Source: Apilactobacillus apinorum
Lineage (GTDB): Bacteria; Bacillota; Bacilli; Lactobacillales; Lactobacillaceae
Assembly (NCBI RefSeq): GCF_001281175.1
Contig: NZ_KQ440395.1
Location: 563,312-627,311 of the forward strand
Length of the DNA: 64,000 nt
Direction: 5' to 3'
Under the pieces are notes generated by a model. That model searched no databases. It was not told the origin of the DNA and worked only from the letters and a program-made list of their open reading frames with translations. The position numbers and the translations under genes were made by a program. The first letter of the stretch is position 1. Each line of letters begins with the position of its first letter. Shown piece by piece: positions 16,577 through 26,346 of this stretch.

Positions 16577-19237
16577 ATGGCAAAAGAAACAGAAATGTCA
16601 ACTAAATATGACCATAATGACGTTGAAACTGGACGTTATGAAAAGTGGTTAGAACAAGATGTCTTTAAACCAAGTGGTGATAAAAAGGCTAAACCATATT
16701 CAATTGTTTTACCACCACCAAACGTTACTGGTAAGCTACATTTAGGACATGCTTGGGATACTACATTACAAGATATGTTAATTAGACAAAAGAGAATGTT
16801 AGGATATGACACTCTTTGGGTTCCTGGTATGGATCATGCTGGTATCGCTACACAAGCTAAGGTTGAAGCTAAGCTAAGAGAACAAGGAGTTTCACGTTAC
16901 GACTTAGGCCGTGAAAAGTTTGTTGATAAAGTATGGGAATGGAAAGATGAATATGCTGCAACTATCAAGAAACAATGGGCTAAAATGGGATTATCACTAG
17001 ACTATTCTCGTGAAAGATTTACTTTAGACGACGGTTTATCAGACGCCGTTCGTAAAGTCTTTGTTGATTTATATAACCAAGGTTTAATTTACCGTGGTGA
17101 ATATATCATCAACTGGGATCCACAAGCTCAAACAGCTTTATCAGATATCGAAGTTATTCATAAGGATGACCAAGGTGCCTTTTACCATGTTAAATACCCA
17201 TTTGTTGATGGAACTACTTTTGACGGTAAAGACTACATTGAAATTGCTACTACACGTCCTGAAACTATGTTTGGTGACGTTGCAGTTGCAGTTAACCCTA
17301 GTGATGAAAGATATAAAGATATTGTTGGTAAGAAGATTATGGTTCCTCTAGTTAAGAGAGAAATTCCAATTATTGCTGACCAATACGTTGATCCTGAATT
17401 TGGAACAGGGATGGTTAAGATTACACCAGCTCATGATCCTAATGACTTCAAGGTTGGAAATCGTCATGACTTGAAACGCATTAACACCATGAACGGTGAC
17501 GCGACAATGAACGAAAATGCCGGTAAGTATGTAGGTATGGACCGTTTTGATGCCAGAAAAGCAATGGTAGCTGACCTAGAAGATGAAGGATTTATGCTAA
17601 AGATTGACCCAATTGTTCACTCTGTTGGTCACTCAGAAAGAACCGGAGTTCAAGTTGAATCAAGACTATCAACTCAATGGTTTGTTAAAATGCAACCACT
17701 TGCTGATAAAGCAGTTAAAAATCAATCAACAGATGACAAGGTTAGCTTTGTTCCTGAAAGATTTGAAAATACATTTACCCAATGGATGGACAATATTCAT
17801 GATTGGGTAATTTCTAGACAATTATGGTGGGGTCACCGTATTCCAGCTTGGTATCACAAAGAAACTGGTGAAATGTACGTTGGAATGGAAGCTCCTAAAG
17901 ACGCTGAAAATTGGGAACAAGATCCTGATGTATTAGATACTTGGTTCTCATCAGCGCTATGGCCATTCTCAACTTTAGGTTGGCCAGATGAAAATTCAGA
18001 AGATTTCAAACGTTACTTCCCAACTAATACTTTAGTTACTGGATATGACATTATCTTCTTCTGGGTATCAAGAATGATTTTCCAAAGTCTTACATTTACT
18101 GACCGTAGACCATTTAAGGATGTTTTACTTCACGGATTAATGCGTGATGCTCAAGGTCGTAAGATGAGTAAGTCTCTAGGTAATGGTATTGACCCTATGG
18201 ACGTTATCGACAAGTATGGTGTTGATGCTTTACGTTGGTTCCTAGCAACTGGTAACACAGCAGGTCAAGACGTAAGATTTAGTTACGAAAAGATTGAATC
18301 TGCTTGGAACTTCATTAACAAGTTATGGAACGCTAGTCGTTATGTAATTATGAATTTAGGAGATATGGAAAAACCAGAACTTCCAGATTCATCAGAATGG
18401 AACTTAGCAGACAAATGGATTTTAAGTAAGTTAAATAGTGTTGTAAACCAAGTTACTGACCAATTTGAAAAGTACAACTTTGGTGAAGCAGGACGTGCAC
18501 TATATGACTTCATTTGGAATGACTTCTGTGATTGGTACATTGAAATGAGTAAGGAAACACTTACTGGTGATGATGCCAAAGCTAAGGACAACACTAGAAA
18601 CATTCTTGCATACACATTAGACAAGATTCTTAAGTTAATGCACCCAATGATGCCATTTGTTACTGAAAAGATTTGGTTAACAATGCCTCATGAAGGTGAA
18701 TCAATCGTGGTTTCACAATACCCCGTAACCCATGATGAATTTAATGATGCAAAAGCTGAAAAGGATATGTCTGCTTTGATTGAATTAATTAAGGTGGTAA
18801 GAAATATCAGATCACAAGCTAATGCACCAATGTCATCATCAATTGACTTATTAATCAAGACTGATAACGAAGACTTGAAGAATATTTTCAATGAAAACAA
18901 GCATTACATTGATAGATTTTGTCATCCAAAGGAATTATCAATTGGATCAGATATCGTTGCTCCTAAGTTAGCGATGACTGGTATTATTACAGATGCTGAA
19001 ATCAGTATTCCTTTAGCAGAACTAGTTGATCTTGATGAAGAAATCGCTAGAATTGAAAAGGAAATCGAAACTTATACTTTTGAAGTACAACGTGCTGAAA
19101 AGAAATTATCAAACAAAAAATTTGTTGATAACGCACCAGAAGATGTTGTTAATGCTGAAAAAGAAAAGCAATCTGATAACCAATCTAAGCTTGAAGCTGC
19201 AAAACAAAGACTAGAAGAAATTAAAAGTCAAAAATAG
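16577..19237 (+). CDS. valS: Valyl-tRNA synthetase
   Basis: Class I aminoacyl-tRNA synthetase charging tRNA-Val, 886 residues. HIGH box is HLGHAW near residue 52 ([16 protein letters not shown]); KMSKS appears as [10 protein letters not shown] near residue 530. The C-terminal 60 residues form the coiled coil typical of ValS. The ATG at 16577 is preferred because GGAGGG precedes it; the open frame upstream runs back into the T-box terminator and is not coding. Controlled by the T-box. A terminator follows, but folC lies only 63 bases on and may receive read-through. Confidence 0.97.
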   Translation: MAKETEMSTKYDHNDVETGRYEKWLEQDVFKPSGDKKAKPYSIVLPPPNVTGKLHLGHAWDTTLQDMLIRQKRMLGYDTLWVPGMDHAGIATQAKVEAKLREQGVSRYDLGREKFVDKVWEWKDEYAATIKKQWAKMGLSLDYSRERFTLDDGLSDAVRKVFVDLYNQGLIYRGEYIINWDPQAQTALSDIEVIHKDDQGAFYHVKYPFVDGTTFDGKDYIEIATTRPETMFGDVAVAVNPSDERYKDIVGKKIMVPLVKREIPIIADQYVDPEFGTGMVKITPAHDPNDFKVGNRHDLKRINTMNGDATMNENAGKYVGMDRFDARKAMVADLEDEGFMLKIDPIVHSVGHSERTGVQVESRLSTQWFVKMQPLADKAVKNQSTDDKVSFVPERFENTFTQWMDNIHDWVISRQLWWGHRIPAWYHKETGEMYVGMEAPKDAENWEQDPDVLDTWFSSALWPFSTLGWPDENSEDFKRYFPTNTLVTGYDIIFFWVSRMIFQSLTFTDRRPFKDVLLHGLMRDAQGRKMSKSLGNGIDPMDVIDKYGVDALRWFLATGNTAGQDVRFSYEKIESAWNFINKLWNASRYVIMNLGDMEKPELPDSSEWNLADKWILSKLNSVVNQVTDQFEKYNFGEAGRALYDFIWNDFCDWYIEMSKETLTGDDAKAKDNTRNILAYTLDKILKLMHPMMPFVTEKIWLTMPHEGESIVVSQYPVTHDEFNDAKAEKDMSALIELIKVVRNIRSQANAPMSSSIDLLIKTDNEDLKNIFNENKHYIDRFCHPKELSIGSDIVAPKLAMTGIITDAEISIPLAELVDLDEEIARIEKEIETYTFEVQRAEKKLSNKKFVDNAPEDVVNAEKEKQSDNQSKLEAAKQRLEEIKSQK

Positions 19238-19246
19238 AAAAATAGA

Positions 19247-19280
19247 AAAGAGCCGGGAAGATTAATGCCCGGCTTTTTTT
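19247..19280 (+). terminator. Terminator after valS
   Basis: GC-rich stem AGCCGGG / CCCGGCT with a run of seven Ts, strong for such an AT-rich genome. Confidence 0.9.
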
Positions 19281-19300
19281 GAAAGAATGGTGAGTTAAAA

Positions 19301-20611
19301 ATGGATTATGAATCTGCATTGGATTTTATTCATGGAAGATATAAGTTTAAAAAACATGCTAATTTGGATACTATTAAACGACTTTTAAAGGAACTTGGTA
19401 ATCCAGAGAAAAGCTTAAAAATTATTCATGTTGGCGGAACTAATGGTAAAGGTTCAACTGTGTCTTATTTAAAAAACATTTTTATGGCAGAAGGTAAGAC
19501 AGTTGGAACATTTACATCACCATTTATAACTAGGTTTAATGAACGAATTAGTGTTAACGGTCAACCAATTTCAGATGATGATTTGGTTGAGTTAGTGACA
19601 ACGATTAAGCCAATTGTTGATAAACTTGACCTGGAACTAGCAGAAGATGGGCCAACAGAGTTTGAAATAATTACTGCAATGATGTTTTTATTCTTTTCAC
19701 AACAACCAATCGATGTAGCGATTGTGGAAGTTGGAATAGGTGGGATTCTTGATTCAACAAATGTTTTAACTCCGGTTGTTTCAGTTATAACGACCATTGG
19801 AATGGATCATATGAAACTTTTAGGTAATACAACCCAAGAGATTGCTACACAAAAAGCTGGAATCATTAAAGACAAGCGTGATGTTGTTATTGGTAATGTT
19901 AACGATGAAGCAATGGAAGTTTTTATTGCAGAAACTAAGGCCAAAAAATCAGCATTGTATGCTTTTGACAATCAATTCACCATTAGTAATTTAAAAAATA
20001 CCAATAGATGGACACAGACATTTGATTATGAAGATGATCAGGTTGTGATTAGAAAACTTGAATCACAATTATTGGGCGAGTATCAATCTCATAATGCTGC
20101 TTGCGCGATTAAAGCATATCTCTTGTATAAAAAATTTGAGAATGAAGATGCAAGTAGGGATGCAATCGTTGATGGTATTAAGAAGACTACTTGGCCAGGA
20201 CGATTTGAAAAGGTAAATGAATTACCATTAGTTGTTTTAGACGGTGCACATAATGTTGATGCAATGAATCAACTTAAAAAACTAATCAAAAATTACTTCA
20301 GTGGAACAGAGATATACATTATCATTGGGATTTTATCTGATAAGAACTACATGGAAATGCTAAATATTATCGGATCAATAAACAATGTACATTTGGTTTT
20401 AACCAAGTTTGAAGCGTATGGAAGTAGACAAAGTGCAGATGTTGATCAAATTGCTTCTTCAATTAAGTCCAAAAACGATGTTCAAGTGATTGATGATTGG
20501 CGTGAAGCGATTGCAAATGTTGCATCCGAAATATCTGATGACGACATGATATTAGTAACAGGATCTCTTTATTTCATATCTGATGTTAGAAAGTTGTTTA
20601 CAAATGGATAA
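19301..20611 (+). CDS. folC: Folylpolyglutamate synthase / dihydrofolate synthase
   Basis: Mur-ligase-like enzyme adding glutamate to folates in the cytoplasm. 436 residues with the FolC P-loop VGGTNGKGSTV near residues 44-54, TSPFITRFNERI, the Mg-binding region VEVGIGGILDSTN, the conserved TTWPGRFEK, and the C-terminal DGAHN. Adjacent to valS as in many Firmicutes. No other folate genes are in the window, so whether it acts in synthesis or only in polyglutamylation of imported folate is open. RBS GGTGAG is modest. Confidence 0.95.
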   Translation: MDYESALDFIHGRYKFKKHANLDTIKRLLKELGNPEKSLKIIHVGGTNGKGSTVSYLKNIFMAEGKTVGTFTSPFITRFNERISVNGQPISDDDLVELVTTIKPIVDKLDLELAEDGPTEFEIITAMMFLFFSQQPIDVAIVEVGIGGILDSTNVLTPVVSVITTIGMDHMKLLGNTTQEIATQKAGIIKDKRDVVIGNVNDEAMEVFIAETKAKKSALYAFDNQFTISNLKNTNRWTQTFDYEDDQVVIRKLESQLLGEYQSHNAACAIKAYLLYKKFENEDASRDAIVDGIKKTTWPGRFEKVNELPLVVLDGAHNVDAMNQLKKLIKNYFSGTEIYIIIGILSDKNYMEMLNIIGSINNVHLVLTKFEAYGSRQSADVDQIASSIKSKNDVQVIDDWREAIANVASEISDDDMILVTGSLYFISDVRKLFTNG

Positions 20612-20698
20612 AAAAATCATTAAAATTGCAAAAGTTTAATGATAAATCTTGCAAAATCGTATACACTAGAGGATGTTATTAAAATAAAGAAATAACTA

Positions 20699-20707
20699 TG
20701 GTATACT
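20699..20707 (+). promoter_or_regulatory. Extended -10 promoter of mreBCD
   Basis: TGGTATACT (extended -10) 84 bases before the mreB GTG. The 179-base gap after folC contains this and AT-rich sequence; I see no radC remnant or other gene in it. Confidence 0.5.
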
Positions 20708-20790
20708 AATAAAGTGAATTTAAATATGTATATTTAAAAAGGTGAAATTAAAAATAGCCAGCCAAATGTATTATGAAGGGATGAAAAACT

Positions 20791-21792
20791 GTGTTTGGAT
20801 TTGGAACTAAAAACATTGGTATCGATTTAGGTACTGCTAACACAATCGTCTACGTAGATGGTAAAGAAATCGTGTTAAGAGAACCTTCAGTTGTTGCTAA
20901 AAACACTAAAACTGGAGAAATTGTTGCAGTTGGACAAGAAGCTAGAGATATGATTGGTCGTACTCCAGCAAGTATTTCAGCTATTAGACCTATGAAAGAT
21001 GGTGTAATTGCTGATTACGAAACAACTGTTACAATGCTAAAATATTACATTAATAAAGCTGTTGGTAACTCAGGTAAGCCATATGTAATGGTTTGTGTGC
21101 CTAGTGGAATTACAGCTGTTGAAAAGAGAGCCGTTATTGATGCTACTCGTGTAGCCGGTGCAAAGGATGCTTACGTAATTGAAGAACCATTTGCTGCTGC
21201 TATCGGTGCTGGTCTTCCTATTATGGATCCAAAAGGTAGCATGGTAGTTGATATAGGTGGTGGAACTACTGATGTTGCAACAATTTCATTAGGTGGAATT
21301 GTTTCAAGTAGATCATTACGTGTTGCCGGTGACCGTTTGAATGATGCAATTGCTGCATACATTCGTAAGAACTACAATCTTTTGATTGGTGAAAGAACTG
21401 CTGAAAGATTGAAATGGGAAATCGGTTCAGCTTCAGTTGAAGAAGCTAAGAACATCGAAAATGTTACTATTAGAGGTAGATACCTATTAACTGGATTACC
21501 AAAGAGTATCGAAATTACTGCAGAAGATGTTGCTCGAGCAATTGCTGAACCAATTCAAGAAATTATTGGTACAGTAAAGGAAACCCTTGAAGAAACATCA
21601 CCAGAAATTTCTGCTGATGTTATTGATCATGGAATTGTTTTAACTGGTGGTGGAGCTTTACTAAAGAACTTACCACAAGTTATCTCAGAAGCTACTAAGG
21701 TTCCTGTTTCAATTGCTAATAACCCGCTTGATTGTGTTGCAATCGGAACTGGTGAATCATTAAAGAGCATCGATATTATGAAGAGAAAATAG
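20791..21792 (+). CDS. mreB: Rod-shape-determining actin homologue MreB
   Basis: Bacterial actin that organises lateral wall synthesis. 333 residues with the actin-family phosphate loops GIDLGTANT (near residues 9-17) and [12 protein letters not shown] (near 152-163), and adenosine motif LTGGGALL near 284. It starts with GTG at 20791; an ATG ten bases upstream is out of frame. GAAGGG serves as RBS. First gene of mreBCD, joined to minCD, consistent with a rod-shaped cell. Could be an Mbl paralogue; sequence alone does not separate these. Confidence 0.95.
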   Translation: MFGFGTKNIGIDLGTANTIVYVDGKEIVLREPSVVAKNTKTGEIVAVGQEARDMIGRTPASISAIRPMKDGVIADYETTVTMLKYYINKAVGNSGKPYVMVCVPSGITAVEKRAVIDATRVAGAKDAYVIEEPFAAAIGAGLPIMDPKGSMVVDIGGGTTDVATISLGGIVSSRSLRVAGDRLNDAIAAYIRKNYNLLIGERTAERLKWEIGSASVEEAKNIENVTIRGRYLLTGLPKSIEITAEDVARAIAEPIQEIIGTVKETLEETSPEISADVIDHGIVLTGGGALLKNLPQVISEATKVPVSIANNPLDCVAIGTGESLKSIDIMKRK

Positions 21793-21797
21793 TTTAG

Positions 21798-21826
21798 ATA
21801 AGCGGGGAGAATATCTTCCCGCTTAT
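21798..21826 (+). other. Hairpin between mreB and mreC
   Basis: Inverted repeat ATAAGCGGGGA / TCCCGCTTAT, without a T run. It is probably an mRNA-stability or partial attenuation element that lets mreB exceed mreCD, not a full terminator. Confidence 0.6.
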
Positions 21827-21849
21827 TTGCTAGTTCGGAGGACTTTATT

Positions 21850-22695
21850 ATGCGAAAATTTTTCTCCAATCGAAAATGGATGACCTTTGCTGTGATTTTT
21901 ATTATCTGTTTAGCATTTATTTCATTTTCTGTATCAACTAGAAATAAGAAATCAATGCCACCATTTATTCAAAGATTCGGCAATGATGTGGTTGGAATTG
22001 TGGGATGGACTGTCTCAGGACCATCTAACGCTTTAAGACATGCTGGTGAAACCGTTAATAATTTAATTAACACATACAAGGAAAATCAAAGACTAAAAGC
22101 ACAAGTGGAAACTGTCACTGCTACTAAAGTTAGAGATCAAGCGTTACAAAAGGAAAATACTCAGTTAAAACGTGAATTAGATATCAAGGACGGTTTAACT
22201 GACTATAATCCAATTGTTGCTGAAGTATTGGTAAGAACACCATCTGCATGGCAAAATCAATTTGTAATCAACAAAGGTAAATCTGCAGGAATTCAAAAAA
22301 ACATGTCTGTATTAGGTGCTAAAGGATTAATCGGAAGAGTAATCGAGGTTAATAACACTAACAGTAAAGTGGAATTGGTTTCTGACACAGTTGATTCTGA
22401 TGACAAATTTTCCGTTGAAATAACTAACTCAAATGGTCAGGTAGTAAACGGAATTATCAACGGATATGATAGAAAAACAGGTCAACTAATAATTGGTCAT
22501 TTAAATACTAAAGTTAAACTTAAGGCGAACGATAAAGTTTCTACTAACGGTTTAGGTGGTTTAACTCCAAAGGGAATTTACATTGGTAAAGTCTCAAAGG
22601 TAGCAAGTGATGATTTTGGATCTGCTACTAAGGTGTATGTAAAAACACCAGCTGATATGAATGATTTAGAAGTAGTTACCGTTGTTAATAAATAA
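21850..22695 (+). CDS. mreC: Rod-shape-determining protein MreC
   Basis: Bitopic protein of the elongasome. 281 residues: an N-terminal transmembrane helix (about residues 10-28), a coiled coil (about 75-115, ENQRLKAQVE...ENTQLKRELD), then the extracellular beta-barrel domain with GAKGLIGRVIEV and NGLGGLTPKGIYIGKV. RBS CGGAGGA is nine bases before the ATG. Middle gene of mreBCD; normal length. Confidence 0.94.
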   Translation: MRKFFSNRKWMTFAVIFIICLAFISFSVSTRNKKSMPPFIQRFGNDVVGIVGWTVSGPSNALRHAGETVNNLINTYKENQRLKAQVETVTATKVRDQALQKENTQLKRELDIKDGLTDYNPIVAEVLVRTPSAWQNQFVINKGKSAGIQKNMSVLGAKGLIGRVIEVNNTNSKVELVSDTVDSDDKFSVEITNSNGQVVNGIINGYDRKTGQLIIGHLNTKVKLKANDKVSTNGLGGLTPKGIYIGKVSKVASDDFGSATKVYVKTPADMNDLEVVTVVNK

Positions 22696-22712
22696 ATTTG
22701 AGGTGATTAAGT

Positions 22713-23231
22713 ATGAAAAAGCATTATCCAATTAGGTATGTATTTATAATTGGTTTATTCATCGCTTTTTTTCTTGATGGATCAATTTCTTTAATTTTTA
22801 GTCATCATTTATTCGGTAATTTTGTGTTTATACCAAACATAACTTTTATCTGGTTATTTTTGGGAATGTATTTTATAAATAGAACCAATGAGCATATTGA
22901 GATGTGGGCAGCCATAATCGGATTAGTTTTTGATCTTTACTACACCGGTATTATTGGAGTTAATGTTATAATTTTCCCACTTGCTATATATGTTGGGAAA
23001 AAGCTATATCAATATCTTCCAACAAACGTATTGATGGGGATTGTATCATTTGGTATTAATATAGTTTTGATTAATATGCTTTCATTTTGGTTAAATAGAT
23101 TAATGCATGTAACTAATTATTCAGGTAGTTATTTCATAGTTCATGCGATGATTCCTACTTTAATATTCAATCTGATTATTTTTATGATTTTATTTATTCC
23201 AGTGGGAGTATTATTCGATAGAATTGAATAA
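22713..23231 (+). CDS. mreD: Rod-shape-determining protein MreD
   Basis: Polytopic membrane protein of 172 residues with five or six transmembrane helices, completing the MreBCD elongation complex. Little sequence conservation is visible beyond the GLVFDLYYTGIIGVN block that is typical of MreD, so the assignment rests on that block, topology and position 17 bases after mreC. RBS GAGGTG precedes the ATG. Confidence 0.9.
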   Translation: MKKHYPIRYVFIIGLFIAFFLDGSISLIFSHHLFGNFVFIPNITFIWLFLGMYFINRTNEHIEMWAAIIGLVFDLYYTGIIGVNVIIFPLAIYVGKKLYQYLPTNVLMGIVSFGINIVLINMLSFWLNRLMHVTNYSGSYFIVHAMIPTLIFNLIIFMILFIPVGVLFDRIE

Positions 23232-23264
23232 TTAAACATGATATAAGAGGGAGTATCTAATTAA

Positions 23265-23936
23265 ATGCAATCAGTAGTACTTAAGGGAACAAAAGATGGA
23301 TATGAGTTAATTTTAAAAGAAACAGCCAGTATTAGAGATATACTTGTTGATTTAAAACAACTTCTAGAGGATCTTAGTGAAGAGAGTAAGAAAAGCAGTA
23401 ATAAACTTAGTTTAAATGTTCAATTAGGTAATAGATTAATGTCAGACATTGCAAAAAATGATATTATTAAGTTAGTTGATGAATTTGACAATTTAGAAAT
23501 TGGCAGTTTTTTAACTAATGTTATTACTAAAGAAGAATCTCAAAAGATTATGGCGAAAAATAATGTTGATGTGATGAGTAGAACCATAAGAAATGGTCAA
23601 GAAGTCAACGTTGAGGGAGACGTGCTATTTTTTGGTAAGATACATGAAGGTGGTAAGTTATTTGCTACTGGAAACATCTATAACATGGGAATCGTTGAAG
23701 GAATTGTTCAAGCTGGATTCCCTGATGATGAAAGTAAACTGATTATTGGTAATTTACATACTGCTCAGCAAGTACGTGTGGGTGAACAATATGACATCGT
23801 TTCAGATAAACCAATTGAAGATTCTGAAAAGACAGTCGTATATGTAAATGACCTACATGTTTTAAGCTATGGTAAAATAAAGAATCTAAAAGAGATTAAT
23901 CCTAAGTTCTTTAATCGAATTGGAGGTATTGAGTAA
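23265..23936 (+). CDS. minC: Septum site-determining protein MinC
   Basis: FtsZ polymerisation inhibitor, 223 residues: an N-terminal FtsZ-interacting domain (residues 1-105) and a C-terminal beta-helix (about 110-190, with NGQEVNVEGDVLFFGKIHEGGKL and GNIYNMGIVEGIV) that dimerises and binds MinD. Its stop overlaps the minD start by one base (TAATG). No minE follows, as usual for Firmicutes that use DivIVA to place MinCD. Confidence 0.93.
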   Translation: MQSVVLKGTKDGYELILKETASIRDILVDLKQLLEDLSEESKKSSNKLSLNVQLGNRLMSDIAKNDIIKLVDEFDNLEIGSFLTNVITKEESQKIMAKNNVDVMSRTIRNGQEVNVEGDVLFFGKIHEGGKLFATGNIYNMGIVEGIVQAGFPDDESKLIIGNLHTAQQVRVGEQYDIVSDKPIEDSEKTVVYVNDLHVLSYGKIKNLKEINPKFFNRIGGIE

Positions 23937-24739
23937 TGGGAAAAGCCATTGTAATTACATCAGGTAAAGGTGGAGTTGGAAAAACAACTTCAAGTGCAAA
24001 TGTCGGAATTGCTTTAGCAATGATGGGTAAAAGAGTTTGTTTAATCGATTTAGATATCGGTTTAAGAAATCTAGATGTTGTAATGGGATTAGATAATCGT
24101 GTTATGTACGATATCGTTGATGTAGCAACTGGAAGAGTTAAACTAGTTCAAGCAATGGTAAAAGACAAACGTTTCGATGATCTTTTATACCTATTACCAG
24201 CAGCACAAAATACTGATAAGACTGCGTTAAATGAAGAACAAGTTAAAAGTATCGTTGATGAATTAAAACCTGATTTTGATTATGTTTTCATTGATTGTCC
24301 TGCCGGTATCGAACAAGGATTTATCAATGCCGTCTCAGGTGCTGATGGTGCGATTGTTGTTACCACACCAGAAATCTCAGCTGTACGAGATGCTGATAGA
24401 GTTATTGGACTATTGGAACAACATCCATTAAAAGAAACACCTAAGTTAATTATCAACCGTATTAGAAAGTCACTAATGAACGATGATAATTATATGGATG
24501 TTGATGAAATTACTACTCATTTAGGAATTGATTTATTAGGAATCATTTTAGATGATGATAAAGTAATTAGTACTTCTAACCATGGTGAATCAATCGTTAT
24601 GAATCCTGATAACCCAACTGCTCAAGGTTACAGAAACGTAGCTAGAAGACTTGAAGGAGAAACGGTTCCTTTAATGAAAATTGATGCATCAAAAGAAAGT
24701 ACATGGGATAAATTTAAGCACTTATTTAAACGTAGCTAA
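23936..24739 (+). CDS. minD: Septum site-determining ATPase MinD
   Basis: ParA-type ATPase recruiting MinC to the membrane. 267 residues. Deviant Walker A GKGGVGKTT at residues 10-18, switch I region and switch II in FDYVFIDCPAGIEQG. The C-terminal amphipathic membrane-targeting helix is STWDKFKHLFKRS. Translation is coupled to minC. It is last gene of the mreB-minD cluster; the following transporter has its own promoter and T-box. Confidence 0.96.
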   Translation: MGKAIVITSGKGGVGKTTSSANVGIALAMMGKRVCLIDLDIGLRNLDVVMGLDNRVMYDIVDVATGRVKLVQAMVKDKRFDDLLYLLPAAQNTDKTALNEEQVKSIVDELKPDFDYVFIDCPAGIEQGFINAVSGADGAIVVTTPEISAVRDADRVIGLLEQHPLKETPKLIINRIRKSLMNDDNYMDVDEITTHLGIDLLGIILDDDKVISTSNHGESIVMNPDNPTAQGYRNVARRLEGETVPLMKIDASKESTWDKFKHLFKRS

Positions 24740-24747
24740 GATAATTA

Positions 24748-24776
24748 TTGATTAAATAGTAATTATAAGTTATTCT
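24748..24776 (+). promoter_or_regulatory. Promoter of the amino-acid importer leader
   Basis: TTGATT (24748-24753), 17-base spacer, TATTCT (24771-24776). Start expected near 24783, just before stem I of the T-box. Confidence 0.65.
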
Positions 24777-24782
24777 ATTAAC

Positions 24783-25032
24783 AATAAAACATTGATCAGG
24801 AATTCGTTTATGGATGAATTTTAGAGAGCCTATGTAGCTGTGATATAGGCATTCAAATTAAACGTTCACGCCTGTGAGTTGTTATTCTGAACGTAATTAG
24901 GAATAAACCGGTGCAACCGTTATCTGCGAGTCTTATGACTCATTGAGCTATTTTGTGTGAACAAAGTAGGAAATTAGGTGGAACCACGTTTTCAAACGTC
25001 CTTTTGGCAATTGCCAAGAGGGCGTTTTTTTT
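24783..25032 (+). ncRNA. T-box leader of an amino-acid ABC importer (likely His specifier CAC)
   Basis: It fills the 310-base gap between minD and the importer. Visible: AGAGAG bulge (24823-24828), apical stem GCCTAT / ATAGGC, lower stem CAGG (24797-24800) with CCTG (24871-24874), and T-box AGGTGGAACCACG (24976-24988). A terminator with arms AAACGTCCTTTT and AAGAGGGCGTTT plus Ts ends near 25032. The triplet just before the lower-stem strand is CAC (24867-24869) followed by a purine, pointing to tRNA-His. A competing hairpin CGTTCA / TGAACG makes this reading tentative. Confidence 0.8.
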
Positions 25033-25049
25033 ATTAGGGAGGATTAAAC

Positions 25050-25688
25050 ATGCAATATATATTAGAAATATTACCTTCATTATTTTCTGGGGTAGTAACT
25101 ACTTTAGAAATTTTTTCTTTAACAATTGTACTATCAATTCCGTTGGGAATTATCGTTTCATTAGCATTGACTGGAAAGAATATTATTAAGCTAATCTTTG
25201 AATTTTACGTTTGGATTATGCGTGGGACACCACTATTATTACAACTTATTTTTATTTTCTACGGTTTACCTATTATCGGAATTGTTTTCCCAAGATTTGA
25301 AGCAGCCTTATTCGCATTTACATTAAACTATGCCGCATACTTTGCTGAAATATTTAGGGGGGGGTTTCAATCTATTCCTAACAATCAATTTGAAAGTGCA
25401 AAGATGCTTAGATTAAGTCGTTGGCAAACTTTACGAAAAGTGATTATTCCACAAGTTGTAAAAATTGTGCTACCTTCCATCGGAAATGAAGTAATTAACT
25501 TAGTTAAAGATTCTTCATTGGTATATGTAATTGGAATTGGTGACTTATTACAAGCAGGGAATATTGCAACAGCAAGAGATGTTACTTTAGTACCTTTAAT
25601 TTTAGTTGCTATTTTCTATTTAGCACTAACTGCTGTGTTAACTATTATTTTACGTAAATTAGAACAACACTTTGACTATTGGAGATAG
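25050..25688 (+). CDS. Amino-acid ABC transporter permease (HisM/GlnP family; likely histidine)
   Basis: 212 residues with about five transmembrane helices and the coupling loop ESAKMLRLSRWQTLRKVIIPQ near residues 116-136, which places it in the polar amino-acid permease family. RBS AGGGAGG is strong. It follows the T-box leader and precedes the ATPase and binding protein, the layout of T-box-controlled hisXYZ-type importers. The preceding FRGGFQSIP block is encoded through an eight-G run (25357-25364), a possible slippage site. The substrate is inferred from the specifier only. Confidence 0.88.
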   Translation: MQYILEILPSLFSGVVTTLEIFSLTIVLSIPLGIIVSLALTGKNIIKLIFEFYVWIMRGTPLLLQLIFIFYGLPIIGIVFPRFEAALFAFTLNYAAYFAEIFRGGFQSIPNNQFESAKMLRLSRWQTLRKVIIPQVVKIVLPSIGNEVINLVKDSSLVYVIGIGDLLQAGNIATARDVTLVPLILVAIFYLALTAVLTIILRKLEQHFDYWR

Positions 25689-25703
25689 AAAGGGGGAATA
25701 ATC

Positions 25704-26342
25704 ATGTTTCAAGTAAGTAAATTAAACAAAAGTTTTCAAGGTAAGACTATTATCAAGGATATGGACTTATCAGTTGATGATGATGAAATATTGAGTATTG
25801 TTGGTCCTTCTGGGGCAGGAAAAACAACTTTGCTTAGATGTATCACAGGATTAGAACAACCGGATTCTGGTAAATTTATATTAGATGGCAAAGAAATTGA
25901 TCCAACAGATCCGACTCAATCTGTTATTGGTGTGGTATTCCAAGATTTTGGATTATTCCCTAATCTAACTGTGATGGAAAACATCATCTTAGCTCCACAA
26001 TTAGTTTTGAAAAAGAGTAAAGATGAATCTAAGAAAGAAGCGCAAGAATTAATTGATAAATTAGATTTAACCGGAAAAGAATCATTATATCCATACCAAT
26101 TATCAGGTGGACAAAAACAAAGAGTTGCGATTGTTAGAACTTTAGCAATGCATCCTAAAATTATTTGTTACGATGAACCTACTTCAGCACTGGATCCAAA
26201 GCTTAGTGAAGAAGTTGGAAAAATCATCTTAGATTTAAAACAACAAAAAATAACACAGCTTGTGGTGACACATGATATGTCATTTGCTCAACAAGTTGCT
26301 GATAAAGTGAAAGAAGTAAAACCGTTTAAAGAGGAGGAATAG
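25704..26342 (+). CDS. Amino-acid ABC transporter ATP-binding protein (GlnQ/HisP-like, short)
   Basis: 212 residues: Walker A GPSGAGKTT near 34-42, Q-loop VFQDFGLFPN, signature LSGGQKQRVAIVRTLA near 132-146, Walker B IICYDEPTSALDP, and the switch His in VVTHDMSF. It stops about 30 residues earlier than usual for GlnQ-type ATPases, ending DKVKEVKPFKEEE and lacking the customary C-terminal stretch. All catalytic motifs are present and the binding-protein gene begins five bases later, so it is probably functional. Confidence 0.88.
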   Translation: MFQVSKLNKSFQGKTIIKDMDLSVDDDEILSIVGPSGAGKTTLLRCITGLEQPDSGKFILDGKEIDPTDPTQSVIGVVFQDFGLFPNLTVMENIILAPQLVLKKSKDESKKEAQELIDKLDLTGKESLYPYQLSGGQKQRVAIVRTLAMHPKIICYDEPTSALDPKLSEEVGKIILDLKQQKITQLVVTHDMSFAQQVADKVKEVKPFKEEE

Positions 26343-26346
26343 TAAA

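Noticed and set aside
24953-25189. Open frame across the importer T-box
   Set aside because: It lies over the T-box and terminator and then the permease in another frame; no RBS.
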